From Buttiauxella sp. A111 (GTDB lineage: Bacteria; Pseudomonadota; Gammaproteobacteria; Enterobacterales; Enterobacteriaceae), in NCBI RefSeq assembly GCF_014189855.1, contig NZ_BJFN01000006.1, positions 62,001-126,000 on the forward strand: DNA of 64,000 nt, read 5' to 3'. Shown here piece by piece: positions 17,590 to 26,549 of this stretch (positions within the stretch are counted from its first letter, which is position 1; each line of letters starts with the position of its first letter). The position numbers and the translations under genes were made by a program. Under the pieces are notes generated by a model. That model was given only the letters and a program-made list of their open reading frames with translations, had not been told where the DNA came from and did no database searches.

Positions 17590-17605
17590 TGCATTATCTA
17601 TGCCA
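17590..17605 (-). promoter_or_regulatory. Sigma-54 promoter for fdhF
   Basis: On the minus strand TGGCATAGATAATGCA fits the -24/-12 pattern, with GG and GC correctly 10 bases apart, about 70 bp upstream of the fdhF ATG. E. coli fdhF is transcribed by sigma-54 RNA polymerase with FhlA. The FhlA sites should lie further upstream, around 17650-17700, which holds GTCGAC and GTGACG words, but I cannot define them. Confidence 0.75.
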
Positions 17606-17808
17606 TATAAAAAGAAAGGGAATAACAGCCATCTTACGGCGATAAAAACGGCAAAACGCTGACGAAAAACAGGTCATCGTCAAAAGTGACGTGTCGACTT
17701 AAGCAGGGTTTGTGACACTGGTTGAAAATTCAGCATGGGTATGCGGCACTCCTTCAACTATCACCCACAATGATTATTTCAAACCTGCATCCTCCACGGA
17801 GATGAACC

Positions 17809-18543
17809 ATGAAGCCTGCCATATTGCTGGTGGATGACGATCTGGCAATTTGTGATGTGCTACGCGACGTGCTCAATGAACACGTTTTTGAGGTGAGGGT
17901 TTGCCATTCGGGGAACGACGCGCTGACAGCGATAACCCAACAGCCGGAAATCGCGCTGGTGCTGCTGGATATGATCCTACCTGATATCAATGGGCTGCTT
18001 GTGCTGCAACACATTCAGCGCCAGCGCCCGGATTTACCGGTGGTGATGCTAACCGGGCTGGGTAGCGAATCCGATGTGGTTGTCGGGCTGGAAATGGGCG
18101 CAGATGATTACATCGCCAAACCGTTTAACCCGCGTGTGGTGGTGGCTCGCGTCAAAGCCGTGCTGCGCCGCAGCGGGGCGCTGGCGATCGAAACAACCAC
18201 AACAAAAACCAGTGGCCTGCATTTCAATGGCTGGCGACTGGATACCGAACGTTGCCAGCTTTTAAACCCACAGCTTGAACAGATTGACCTAACCCAGGGC
18301 GAATACGGCTTATTACTGGCGCTGATGCAAAACGCGCGCAAAGTACTATCGCGTGAAAGATTGCTGGAACTGACTCACAGCGAAAGCCTGGAAGTATTCG
18401 ACCGAACTATAGATGTGCTCATTATGCGCTTGCGCAGGAAAATAGAAATAAACCCACACCAGCCTGCATTAATTAAAACTATTCGTGGCATAGGTTATGT
18501 ATTTTCGGCAGATGTTATTCAGGCTGAGAATAGTGCTGCGTAA
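17809..18543 (+). CDS. OmpR/PhoB-family response regulator without adjacent kinase
   Basis: 244 residues. A receiver domain occupies about 1-120 with an acidic pocket (VDDD at 8-11), phosphoacceptor Asp54 in LVLLDMILPD, and Lys in DDYIAKPFNP near 104. A winged-helix domain follows (LTQGEYGLLLALMQNARKVL, then VDVLIMRLRRKIE and TIRGIGYVF-like residues). No kinase gene is adjacent; the nearest is the hybrid kinase at 29035, 10 kb away. It is divergent from fdhF across a 290-bp gap. The target is unknown. Confidence 0.88.
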   Translation: MKPAILLVDDDLAICDVLRDVLNEHVFEVRVCHSGNDALTAITQQPEIALVLLDMILPDINGLLVLQHIQRQRPDLPVVMLTGLGSESDVVVGLEMGADDYIAKPFNPRVVVARVKAVLRRSGALAIETTTTKTSGLHFNGWRLDTERCQLLNPQLEQIDLTQGEYGLLLALMQNARKVLSRERLLELTHSESLEVFDRTIDVLIMRLRRKIEINPHQPALIKTIRGIGYVFSADVIQAENSAA

Positions 18544-18552
18544 TACAGAAAT

Positions 18553-18680
18553 TATATTCTCTAAATAATTGAAGTCGCAGCCAGGCGGCAAGTGGGCAAA
18601 TCCAGAGTAGCTTACTAAATTAAGTGACTGGGGTGCGCGAGGGCAGCCAACAACGCTGCGGCTTAAATTATGACGAGTAT
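18553..18680. repeat. ERIC element (copy 4, inverted)
   Basis: Carries the ERIC core in the opposite orientation (TTAAGTGACTGGGGTGCGCG at about 18620-18639), with arms GAAGTCGCAGCC and GCTGCGGCTTAAATT. It lies just after the response regulator gene. The ends are approximate. Confidence 0.8.
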
Positions 18681-18752
18681 AAAATGGGTGCTTAAGACTT
18701 ATCCCTTCTCCTTCACAAGTTGGGCGGGGCGAACCCCGCCCGGATAGCTTTA

Positions 18753-18902
18753 CTATTCGGAGCAGGCCAGCCTGGCCGCTACCTCCTGTTTGTCATTCCT
18801 TATTTTCACTTCGCATAAATTACGTCGTGTTAATAAGGTAATCGCTATTAGTGTTACACAAACAATTAATAAACAAATGACAACAGTTTTTGTCGGCTTC
18901 AT
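18753..18902 (-). CDS. hok: Hok/Gef-family type I toxin
   Basis: 49 residues: a hydrophobic membrane helix (TVVICLLIVCVTLIAITLLT) followed by RRNLCEVKIRNDKQEVAARL, the pattern shared by Hok proteins (TR-x-LCE..R-x..EVAA). Such peptides depolarise the inner membrane. The ATG at 18902 is preceded by AAGGAG. The leader upstream contains a sok-like antisense region. The reading frame stays open upstream to 19082, unlike plasmid hok loci where mok is in another frame. Only the Hok part is supported as the toxin. Confidence 0.85.
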   Translation of the reverse strand: MKPTKTVVICLLIVCVTLIAITLLTRRNLCEVKIRNDKQEVAARLACSE

Positions 18903-18949
18903 GCCTGTTACTCCTTGCCTTTCGGTGAGTAAGAGGCTAACCTCAACTT

Positions 18950-19004
18950 GTCTAGGGGTTGGGGATAGCCTCGGGTTAACGTCAAAGTTGCCCGGGGCTT
19001 TCTT
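18950..19004 (+). ncRNA. sok: Putative Sok antisense RNA
   Basis: Opposite the hok leader is a terminator-like hairpin at 18969-18997 (CCTCGGG, TAAC, loop GTCAAA, GTTG, CCCGGGG) followed by CTTTCTTATTCC. The layout and GTTAA..CGGGGCT words resemble Sok of plasmid R1. A possible promoter is TTGCCT at 18915, 17 bp, then TAACCT at 18938, giving a start near 18950. The RNA would pair with the hok leader 50-100 bases upstream of the toxin start. This rests on structure and position only. Confidence 0.55.
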
Positions 19005-19210
19005 ATTCCTTGAATTCAAAGAATATCCCTCACTCATGCTCAGGACTGAAAGCCCTAAGCACCCGACGCGTATTCTACGCATTTTTTATTTATTTCAAAT
19101 GAAATTAATAATGTAATTTATTATTTAAAATTACATTGTTCTGGAATCTCTCTCGCAAAATAAATTCTAAATATTGATGCCGTTATTATTAATGGATCGT
19201 CTAATAAAGA

Positions 19211-20218
19211 CTAACCATTATCACTAATAAATATCTGTAATTCCGTCAGGGTTTTTGCACCATCAATCGCATTGGCGCATAAAAGATTCGCGCGGGCGCA
19301 GGCGTGGGCTAATTTCAGGCTATCGATAAGCGGCCATTTTTCATGGCAGCCATATAATATTCCGGCGCAGAACGCATCACCGGCACCGACGCTGCCGATA
19401 ATTTCTTTCTGAGTTAACATAAACGACGGCACCCAAATCCCTTCGCTTCCCGGTTCAACACCCCATGCACCTTCTGGGCAGTGAATAACGACGCGTTGCC
19501 GCACGCCCGCTTCCAGCAGTTGGTTTGCTGCCTGGGCGATATGTTCGATATGGGGTGAGCCATCCGTGTGGCGAATGTCCAGCCCGCTAAACTCACCGGC
19601 TTCCAGTTCATTAATCACCAGATAATCCAGCCAGCGCAGGGCAGGGAGCACCATCGGGCGGTAGCGCGGGTCGCCCTGGCGTGAGACTAAATCAAGCGAT
19701 GTTTCGTAACCTTGCTGCGCCATCATCGCCAACAATCTGGCGCTGCGCGTGCCATACTCCGCGTCTTCCATATCCAGACTATCGAGCAGTAATAAATAAC
19801 CGAGATGGAAGATTTTGAACGACGATTCAAGGCGGTCAAAGGCGGGTAAATCGAGCAGGCGATTGGCACCCGGTGAGTGAAAAAACGTGCGCTGTCCGCT
19901 CGGGTCAGTCATCACCTGAGACATTGACGTCGGCGCGAAAGTGGTGCGGTGCACGTGTTGGCGATTCACATGATACTGATCCAACATCGCCATAATGTAG
20001 TCGCCGTCGTGGTCGTCTCCCACCAGACCCACCGCCTGAAGCGGCAGGCCGACGTGCATTTTCGCCAGCGTCAGCAACACGTTTAAAGGTGCGCCACCGG
20101 TTGAACGTTCACTGTGGACAATTTCCGCAAGCCACCCGCGTTGCGGCCATTGCACAATTTGATGCACATGATCGACCAACATATTTCCGGCGGCAATAAT
20201 CCCGCTGCGCTCTGTCAT
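19211..20218 (-). CDS. PfkB-family carbohydrate kinase
   Basis: 335 residues with the ribokinase fold. The N-terminal AGNMLVDHVHQIVQWPQRGW and the GG pair in SERSTGGAPLNVLLTLAKM (about 38-56) mark the substrate site. The C-terminal signature GSVGAGDAFCAGILYG near 281 holds the catalytic Asp and anion hole. It phosphorylates a sugar or ketose with ATP. It is the last gene of a six-gene sugar operon behind an aldolase and a D-lyxose-isomerase-type enzyme, so the likely substrate is the ketose made by that isomerase. The exact phosphate position is unknown. Confidence 0.87.
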   Translation of the reverse strand: MTERSGIIAAGNMLVDHVHQIVQWPQRGWLAEIVHSERSTGGAPLNVLLTLAKMHVGLPLQAVGLVGDDHDGDYIMAMLDQYHVNRQHVHRTTFAPTSMSQVMTDPSGQRTFFHSPGANRLLDLPAFDRLESSFKIFHLGYLLLLDSLDMEDAEYGTRSARLLAMMAQQGYETSLDLVSRQGDPRYRPMVLPALRWLDYLVINELEAGEFSGLDIRHTDGSPHIEHIAQAANQLLEAGVRQRVVIHCPEGAWGVEPGSEGIWVPSFMLTQKEIIGSVGAGDAFCAGILYGCHEKWPLIDSLKLAHACARANLLCANAIDGAKTLTELQIFISDNG

Positions 20219-20227
20219 AGTCCCTCC

Positions 20228-21088
20228 TCACGCCTTGCCTGAACTGCCAAAAACCTGCATTTGCTGGGCGACAACGTCAGTAATCGCCTCCTCAATCCCC
20301 AACAGTAACTCGGCGAATTCGTCATAAATGGCGTGTCGTTGATTCATCCGTTGCTCTATCGCGCCGAGAGCAGCCTGCGACATCCCGGTATAGAAATTGA
20401 TTTTGTGGATACCGAGGGTTATCGCTTTGCGGAAATCCTCGTCGCTAATACCTGAACCACCGTGCAGCACCAGCGGCAGACCAGTTTGCTGACGAATAGC
20501 GGCCAGACGATCAAAATCGAGTTTCGGCTCGCCTTTATATTTGCCGTGAGCATTACCGATGGCGACGGCCAGCGTGTCGATACCGGTTCTGTCGACAAAA
20601 TCACGCGCAACAGAAGGGTCGGTGAATTTGTCGCTGTCGGCCTCGCCATACAGCGCGCCGCCTTCATCACCGCCTACTGCGCCAAGTTCTGCTTCAACCG
20701 AAACTCCCACCGCGTGGCACATCTTCACCACCTCACGGGTCTGGCGAACATTCTCTTCATATTCAAGTGTAGAACCATCGAACATCACTGAACTAAAACC
20801 AAGGCGTAAAGCGCGAACGACTGCCTCAAAATGCAGACCGTGATCGAGATTGAGCACCACCGGAATATCGTGGCGCGCCGCTTCGAATTTGACGGCTTCA
20901 ACCAGTGAATCCAGTGACACATACTTAAAATGGACTTCAGCGATGTTGATAATAAAGGGTGAGTTTTCCTGTTTTGCAGCGGCAAAAAGGGCACGTAGAA
21001 AATGGCTGTCGAGCACGTTAAACGCCCCTAATGCATAGCCGTTTGCACGTGCATGAGCCAATCCATCTGCGAGTGAAATTAAAGCCAT
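20228..21088 (-). CDS. Class II (zinc) ketose-bisphosphate-type aldolase
   Basis: 286 residues from the ATG at 21088, which has a GGGGGAT site; the longer frame to 21433 overlaps the isomerase gene and is rejected. Class II aldolase hallmarks are present: VVLNLDHGLHFE near 77 (metal and catalytic region), IGNAHGKYKGEPKLDF near 176, and the phosphate/metal motif VLHGGSGISDE near 206. The enzyme cleaves a phosphorylated ketose to a triose or glycolaldehyde phosphate, as FbaA, GatY and KbaY do. It lies 10 bp before the kinase, so the product probably feeds glycolysis. Confidence 0.88.
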   Translation of the reverse strand: MALISLADGLAHARANGYALGAFNVLDSHFLRALFAAAKQENSPFIINIAEVHFKYVSLDSLVEAVKFEAARHDIPVVLNLDHGLHFEAVVRALRLGFSSVMFDGSTLEYEENVRQTREVVKMCHAVGVSVEAELGAVGGDEGGALYGEADSDKFTDPSVARDFVDRTGIDTLAVAIGNAHGKYKGEPKLDFDRLAAIRQQTGLPLVLHGGSGISDEDFRKAITLGIHKINFYTGMSQAALGAIEQRMNQRHAIYDEFAELLLGIEEAITDVVAQQMQVFGSSGKA

Positions 21089-21110
21089 GAGGATCCCCCT
21101 TGAACATAAA

Positions 21111-21794
21111 TTAAAGGTGTTGGCGATATTCGTTGCACAGCAACTGCTGCACGGGAGCGTCTTCGATGATGGTGTTAAAGCGTTCGAGTGGCTTAAGAAA
21201 ACGGTTGTCGCGGTCGTCATCATTGACCATCGACACTTCCCCAACCAGCACGTCGCCATAGCCTGGCTCGCCCCAGAAACTGTGGTAAATACCCGGTATA
21301 AGGCAAATGCTTTCCCCTGGTGAGAGGCGCAACTGACTACCCGCCGCGTGAGTCTGGCGGCAGCCATCGATAACGACCGTGACGTCGGTCTCTTCGGTCT
21401 GCTCGAACTGATCGGAATTCCACAGTTCAACAATCAAATTACCGCCGCCGCGATTAATAATGTCTTCGCGTTTGCGCCAGTGAAAATGCATCGGCGTGAG
21501 CTGTCCTTCACGCACATGCATGATTTTTTCGGCATAGCATTTGGCATACGGCGTGCCATCGGGTGAACCGTTACGTAGCGTGAACAGCGTCAGGCCTTGA
21601 GCAAGAAAGTTGTTACCACCGAACGCTGTCACGTCCCAGCCCAATTTGAGATCGAACACTTCCTGCCAGATTTGTTTATCCACCTGTTGCCATTTTGCCT
21701 GGTCAAATGAGGCGAATGGCGGCAGATGAACGTCGTGCTGCATAAAGAAATGACGCGTCTGTGAGAGGATCTCGTTCACTTCGGAGCGTTTCAT
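21111..21794 (-). CDS. D-lyxose isomerase (cupin family)
   Basis: 227 residues, the size of the E. coli O157 D-lyxose isomerase. It is a cupin enzyme with metal ligands in PMHFHWRKREDIINRGGG (His-x-His and Glu, about 102-119) and IPGIYHSFWGEPGYG (His, about 175-189). The family interconverts D-lyxose and D-xylulose, with weaker D-mannose/D-fructose activity. It lies between the transporter genes and the aldolase and kinase genes, giving a route transporter, isomerase, kinase, aldolase. The physiological sugar could be lyxose, mannose or a rarer relative. Confidence 0.85.
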   Translation of the reverse strand: MKRSEVNEILSQTRHFFMQHDVHLPPFASFDQAKWQQVDKQIWQEVFDLKLGWDVTAFGGNNFLAQGLTLFTLRNGSPDGTPYAKCYAEKIMHVREGQLTPMHFHWRKREDIINRGGGNLIVELWNSDQFEQTEETDVTVVIDGCRQTHAAGSQLRLSPGESICLIPGIYHSFWGEPGYGDVLVGEVSMVNDDDRDNRFLKPLERFNTIIEDAPVQQLLCNEYRQHL

Positions 21795-21811
21795 TTTGTC
21801 TCCTGAAAACC

Positions 21812-21962
21812 ACCTTCGCCCTCACCCTAACCCTCTCCCACGGGGAGAGGGGACAGTGCGGAGAGGGGATGAAGGCGCGGGGATCGTTTTCCCTCTCACC
21901 GTTGGCAGAAGGGACGGTACGATTTTCCCCCTCTCCTTTGGGAGAGGGCCGGGGTGAGGGGA
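21812..21962. repeat. Palindromic repeat cluster between isomerase and binding-protein genes
   Basis: Starts with CCCTCACCCTAACCCTCTCC and ends with GGGAGAGGGCCGGGGTGAGG, with degraded internal units. It belongs to the family at 2090, 11081, 41277 and 45195. It fills the gap between two genes of the same operon and ends at the stop of the binding-protein gene. Confidence 0.85.
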
Positions 21963-21967
21963 AAAGG

Positions 21968-22900
21968 TTATTTCACCGTCCAGCCCTTATAAGTCCCGAT
22001 ATTGTTTTTATCGATCATCGTCACCGGGATCAGCACTGGCTCTTTCGGCGCAGGTTTGCCTTGCAGAATGTCGTAACCAATCTCTACCGCTTTCGCCGCC
22101 ATCACTTGCGGATCTTGCGCAGGCGTTGCCACAAACAGCGTACTTCCACCACGTTTCAGCGCTTCTTCCGCATCCGGGCTGCCATCCACGCCAACAATAA
22201 AGAACTCATTACGTTGTGCCTGTTTCGCTGCCAGATCGGCGCCGATCGCGGTCGGATCGTTGATCGCAAATACGCCGTCGATCTTCGGATTCGCCGCCAG
22301 TAATGACGTCATTACTTCCAGACCACCTTCACGGCTGCCTTTGGCGTTCTGGTTAGATGAAAGCACTTTGATCTCTGGATGCTTTTTAAACTCGGTTTCG
22401 CAGCCTTCAACACGGTTCTGCACGGCGGAAACTGGAGGCCCGTTGATGATCACCACATTGCCTTTGTTTTTCAGACGATCCGAAATGTACTTACAGGCCA
22501 TTTCACCCGCCTGGGTGTTGTTCGACGTGATCGTTGCATCCGCACCTTCCGCGGCAACGTCAACCGCTACCACCACGATCCCGGCATCTTTCGCGCGTTT
22601 CACCGCAGGACCGATCCCTTTAGAGTCCGCCGCGTTGAGGATTATCATGTCGACTTTGGCAGCGATAAAATTATCAATTTGAGAAACCTGCTGGCCGAGA
22701 TCGTAACCACTGGAAACCAGCGTCACTTTCACGTTATCGCCTGCAAGTTTGCGGGCTTCAAGCTCCGCCCCTTTGGTAATCTGCACGAAGAACGGGTTGG
22801 CGAGATCGCCCACCGTCACCCCGATGGATTTCAGTTCTTTTGCCTGAACAAATGGCGCGCTCGCAATCAGGAGTGCAGCGGCTATTAGCTTTAAACGCAT
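21968..22900 (-). CDS. Periplasmic sugar-binding protein (RbsB-like)
   Basis: 310 residues with a signal peptide (MRLKLIAAALLIASAPFVQA, cut before KE). The mature protein has the two-lobe Peripla_BP_4 pattern: SIGVTVGDLANPFFVQITKG at the start, MIILNAADSKGIGPAVKRAK near 85, GVFAINDPTAIGADLAAKQA near 210, and FFIVGVDGSPDAEEALKRGG near 233. It delivers a monosaccharide to the permease encoded next to it. It is the third gene of the ATPase-permease-binding protein set, and the palindromic repeats that follow may stabilise its message over downstream genes. Confidence 0.92.
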   Translation of the reverse strand: MRLKLIAAALLIASAPFVQAKELKSIGVTVGDLANPFFVQITKGAELEARKLAGDNVKVTLVSSGYDLGQQVSQIDNFIAAKVDMIILNAADSKGIGPAVKRAKDAGIVVVAVDVAAEGADATITSNNTQAGEMACKYISDRLKNKGNVVIINGPPVSAVQNRVEGCETEFKKHPEIKVLSSNQNAKGSREGGLEVMTSLLAANPKIDGVFAINDPTAIGADLAAKQAQRNEFFIVGVDGSPDAEEALKRGGSTLFVATPAQDPQVMAAKAVEIGYDILQGKPAPKEPVLIPVTMIDKNNIGTYKGWTVK

Positions 22901-22945
22901 GTTGTTTTCCTCACGTAGGGTTGAGTTTTGTTGTTATGGATACAG

Positions 22946-23968
22946 CTATGCACTTTGATGGTGACGGGTACGGTATTTGTCGATCAGCACCGCAATGATG
23001 ATCACCGCACCCTTGATCACCAGTTGCCAGAAATACGAAACGCCCATCAGCGTCATGCCATTGTTAAGCGTGGCGATAATCAATGCGCCAACCAGCGTGC
23101 CGGTTATCGTGCCAATACCACCGACAAAACTGGTGCCACCGAGGATAACCGCCGCAATGGCATCCAACTCATAACCTGCGCCGAGGTTGCCGTTGGCGCT
23201 ATATAATCGCGATGCACTCATCACACCGCCCAGGCCTGAAAGCAGTCCGCTCATGCCATAAACGAACAGCAGAACCATCCAGACTTTAATCCCCGTCAGA
23301 CGTGCCGCCTGCATGTTGCCGCCGACCGCATAAATATGAACGCCGAGCGTGGTGCGCCGCAGGATGAACCAGCACACTACAATCACCGCCAGCGCAATCA
23401 CTACCAGCCACGGAATCGGTCCGAGATATGAGTTACCAATCCATTCAAAATTGATATTGGAATTAATCACCGTGGTGCCGTCAGCCAGTAAATAGGCCGC
23501 ACCGCGCAAAGCGGTATAGGTGCCGAGCGTGACGATAAACGGCGGTAATCCTGCCCAGGCGACCAACATGCCATTAAACAATCCAAGCCCGGTACCCATC
23601 ATCAGTGCGGCAGGAATCGACAGCGATTCCCAGCCCGGCATCAGCGAAACCACCATCGCAGTCACCGCTGTGGTGCCAAGAATCGAGCCGACAGAAAGGT
23701 CGATACCGCCGGTCAAAATAATGAAAGTCATCCCGGCGGCGAGAACGATATTGATCGACGACTGGCGGGCAATGTTCAGCAGGTTAGATTCGGTAAAAAA
23801 GTTCGGCGTAATAAAACCAAATACCGCCACGATCAGGATCAAAATCGGCAAAATACCGACGGTTTGCATCAAATCGCCGAATAACGCTTTTTTCAACGAG
23901 GCGGATTTGCCGACGTGTTGCGGTGTGGTTGGCGCCAGCGGCGTTGCTTTACGTTGATCAATTGCCAT
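22946..23968 (-). CDS. Sugar ABC transporter permease (RbsC-like)
   Basis: 340 residues from the ATG at 23968, with eight to ten membrane segments and the BPD_transp_2 features [20 protein letters not shown] near 85 and the cytoplasmic EAA-like loop [20 protein letters not shown] near 266. The start overlaps the ATPase stop by 11 bp. A longer frame to 24001 is possible, but the downstream start has a GGCGG site and a normal N-terminus ([20 protein letters not shown]). It forms the membrane channel of the importer. Confidence 0.92.
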   Translation of the reverse strand: MAIDQRKATPLAPTTPQHVGKSASLKKALFGDLMQTVGILPILILIVAVFGFITPNFFTESNLLNIARQSSINIVLAAGMTFIILTGGIDLSVGSILGTTAVTAMVVSLMPGWESLSIPAALMMGTGLGLFNGMLVAWAGLPPFIVTLGTYTALRGAAYLLADGTTVINSNINFEWIGNSYLGPIPWLVVIALAVIVVCWFILRRTTLGVHIYAVGGNMQAARLTGIKVWMVLLFVYGMSGLLSGLGGVMSASRLYSANGNLGAGYELDAIAAVILGGTSFVGGIGTITGTLVGALIIATLNNGMTLMGVSYFWQLVIKGAVIIIAVLIDKYRTRHHQSA

Positions 23969-25484
23969 GGTGAACCGCCTTTTTGTGGGCATCTTCGACA
24001 CCGGTTGCCAGCGTCATAATATTTTCTTGAGTGATGTCGGCGGGGTGTAATTCGCCCGCGATGCTACCTTCGCGCATCACATAAACCCGGTCGCTCATCC
24101 CGACGATTTCCGGCAATTCGCTGGAGATCATCAGGATCGCCACGCCCTGTTTTGCCATCTGGCTCATGATTCGGTAGATCTCACTTTTCGCGCCGACATC
24201 GACACCGCGCGTGGGCTCATCAAGGATCAAAATACGCGGGCCGATCGCCACCCAGCGTGAAATCAGCAACTTTTGCTGATTGCCTCCGGATAAACCGCCA
24301 GCGCGAACTTGTGCATGTGGTACGCGGATATTCAGCAGGCTGATGGCATCGTCAGAAATGGTCTGGGCTTTTTTGCGGTCGAGCCAGCCGTAGTGCGCGT
24401 CACGCTCAATCGTTGCCATAGTGATGTTGTCTTGTGCGGCGAGTTCGAGGAACAAACCCTGCTCTTTGCGGTTTTCTGTGAGAAAGCCAATGCCGTGGTG
24501 AATAGCTTCACGAGGTGAATGAATCTTGACGGGTTTGCCGTCAATTTCGATGCTCCCACCGGTGGATTTGCGCACACCGAAAATGAGTTGTGCCAGTTCG
24601 GAACGTCCGGCACCGACCAGACCCGCCAGCCCGACGATTTCGCCAGATTTCACCTGTAAACTCACCGGTTGAACTTTGGCCCCATCCGTCAGGTGGTGAA
24701 CATTCAGGCGCACGCTGCCCAGTGGAATATCGCGTTCTTTATTGAACAGATCGCTCAGCGGACGCCCCACCATCATGCGCACCAGTTCATTGGCGTTAAG
24801 GTGCTCGCGGGTCAGGCTGCCGACGTATTGTCCGTCGCGCAGTACGCTTACGCGGTCAGAAAGTTCGTACACTTCCGCCATGCGGTGGCTGATATAGATA
24901 ATCGCCATCCCTTCATCGCGCAGTCGCATAATCAGTTCGAACAGGCGGTGAGTTTCACGAGAAGAAAGGGCGGCGGTGGGTTCATCCATCACCAGGATGC
25001 GGCTCTTGCGGTGCAGTGCGCGGGCAATTTCCACCTGTTGCTGCTCGGCAATCGTCAGACGTGAGACTAAATCACTGGCCTTAAACTGCGCACCCAGACG
25101 GTCAATAACCGTTTGGGCCTGCACCACCATCTCTTTGCGTTTCACTAAACCGCCACGTGAAAGCTCGCTGCCCAGAAAAATGTTCTCGGCGACCGTCAGG
25201 TTGGGGGCGAGTTGCATCTCTTGATAAATCAGCGTGATGCCTGCGCTGAGTGCGTCTTTTGGCCCCTTAATGCTGTAAGGCACTCCTTCAATCAGGATTT
25301 CGCCGCTGGTGGCGGTGTAGGCACCGGCCAAAATCTTCATCAGCGTGCTTTTCCCCGCGCCGTTTTCCCCCATTAATGCGTGAATTTCACCGGGGAATAC
25401 CGTTAAGTCGACACCTTTCAACGCATAAAACTTGCCGAATGACTTGGCAATATTGCGCATCTCCAGAATGGGAACGCGATTCAT
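23958..25484 (-). CDS. Sugar ABC transporter ATPase, duplicated (RbsA-like)
   Basis: 508 residues with two ATP-binding cassettes. In the first, Walker [15 protein letters not shown] is at about 39-52, signature [15 protein letters not shown] near 144 and Walker [12 protein letters not shown] near 161. In the second, the A-region [16 protein letters not shown] is degenerate near 289, with [15 protein letters not shown] near 400 and [14 protein letters not shown] near 418. This is the standard RbsA/AraG/MglA layout. It is the first gene of the six-gene operon; its promoter must lie in the AT-rich gap beyond 25485. Confidence 0.94.
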   Translation of the reverse strand: MNRVPILEMRNIAKSFGKFYALKGVDLTVFPGEIHALMGENGAGKSTLMKILAGAYTATSGEILIEGVPYSIKGPKDALSAGITLIYQEMQLAPNLTVAENIFLGSELSRGGLVKRKEMVVQAQTVIDRLGAQFKASDLVSRLTIAEQQQVEIARALHRKSRILVMDEPTAALSSRETHRLFELIMRLRDEGMAIIYISHRMAEVYELSDRVSVLRDGQYVGSLTREHLNANELVRMMVGRPLSDLFNKERDIPLGSVRLNVHHLTDGAKVQPVSLQVKSGEIVGLAGLVGAGRSELAQLIFGVRKSTGGSIEIDGKPVKIHSPREAIHHGIGFLTENRKEQGLFLELAAQDNITMATIERDAHYGWLDRKKAQTISDDAISLLNIRVPHAQVRAGGLSGGNQQKLLISRWVAIGPRILILDEPTRGVDVGAKSEIYRIMSQMAKQGVAILMISSELPEIVGMSDRVYVMREGSIAGELHPADITQENIMTLATGVEDAHKKAVHHGN

Positions 25485-26549
25485 GGCGCGACTCCTGCGG
25501 GTGAAGTTTTCATTGCTCGCAGTTAAACACGCCCAGGTAAATGGAAGATGTCAAAAGCCGTTCATATTTGTCATATATCTATTCTTCTTCAGGATGCTGG
25601 TGTGTTGGTTGCAACGCGTATGAGGATGGGTAAATTGTTTGTGGGCTATTTGATTATTATTTACGACAATTAATTTTGACCCATATAAATGAAGTTCAAT
25701 AAAGACATTATTAGCCATTTATTATTGGGTGACGATAATGTTGATCCACTGAAAGCATACTCAGTGAATAAGCTATTAAATCAGCCAGCATATCTGTAAC
25801 GCGTATATCACGAATGAACACCGCTCAGCTTGAGGATCCGTAACGGAAAGGGCCAAAATCAACACAAAATGAACGGTTATAGAGATAGATTATTAGTCTG
25901 CTGTTTGTGTTTTTTTGTAGTGTAAAATGTGCTTTTTTACCTCTTTAACTTGGTTGTTGTTGCTGTGTTGAGAGTAATTATCAATACAATCAACTTGATC
26001 TTATGCTGATGCCTGGAGCTAAGCTGATGCTCCCGGCAGCAGAGAAAAAGTATGTTAATGGGGCTGAATGCGTCGTTGAAAAGTGTGACTTAAGTCATGT
26101 TTTTCAATCAGATAATGGAAAAGATGTATTTATTTTATTATTTCCAGAAATCACTTTCTTATTTGGTCATATTAGTTATGACTGTTATTTTTTTAATAAA
26201 AATAATGATAATTACCTTGTCTATTGTGCATATGTTGCATTATATTTCGCCCCGATACAGTTTCATCCCATTTCAGGTAGTAAGTCTGCTTATGACCTCT
26301 CTTAAGCAGTTTCTGGTTATGTACGGATATTGTTATTACAGGAAGTTATGAAAAAAAATCATTTCAAGCAGAACATGCACCTTCGAGAGAAGTAGCGCAA
26401 CTCTTTGTCATCATTCAAGTTGTATGAGCCAGCATTTGTATAATTCAAATGCGATATTGTATTTTGTTCTGCAACTCGAATTATATAGGGTATAGATAAG
26501 TATTATATCTATGCTGAGCACCTATTTTCTAAAAATAATATATAAGATT
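25485..26549. other. 1-kb AT-rich intergenic region
   Basis: Separates the divergent sugar operon and the autotransporter gene. It is clearly richer in A and T than the flanking core genes. It must hold both promoters, but no operator stands out. A degenerate ERIC remnant lies at 26413-26497, and a possible shorter one (TTCTTCAGG..GTGTTGGTTGCAACGCG) at 25580-25632. A 100-codon frame at 26003-26305 has no recognisable protein features and no good ribosome-binding site, so I do not call it. Confidence 0.6.
26413..26497. repeat. Shortened, degenerate ERIC-like element
   Basis: The left arm (TTCAAGTTGTATGAGCCAG) and right arm (CTGCAACTCGAATTATATAG, then GGTAT) match the ends of the ERIC copy at 4503-4627 (TTCAAGCTGTATGTGCG and CTACAACTCGAAAT..GGGTAT). 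The roughly 40-bp conserved core is missing. It would still fold as a hairpin just upstream of the autotransporter gene. Confidence 0.5.

Noticed and set aside
20228-21433. 401-residue aldolase frame
   Set aside because: The first 115 codons lie antiparallel to nothing but overlap the isomerase gene on the same strand in another frame; family length and the ribosome-binding site fix the start at 21088.
26190-26222. Fur-box-like AATAATGATAATTACC
   Set aside because: Only part of the 19-bp consensus matches, the region is AT-rich, and no iron gene is near.
26003-26305. 100-codon open frame in the AT-rich gap before the autotransporter
   Set aside because: No signal, domain or convincing ribosome-binding site, and an overlapping frame of similar quality exists; in AT-rich DNA this length is weak evidence.
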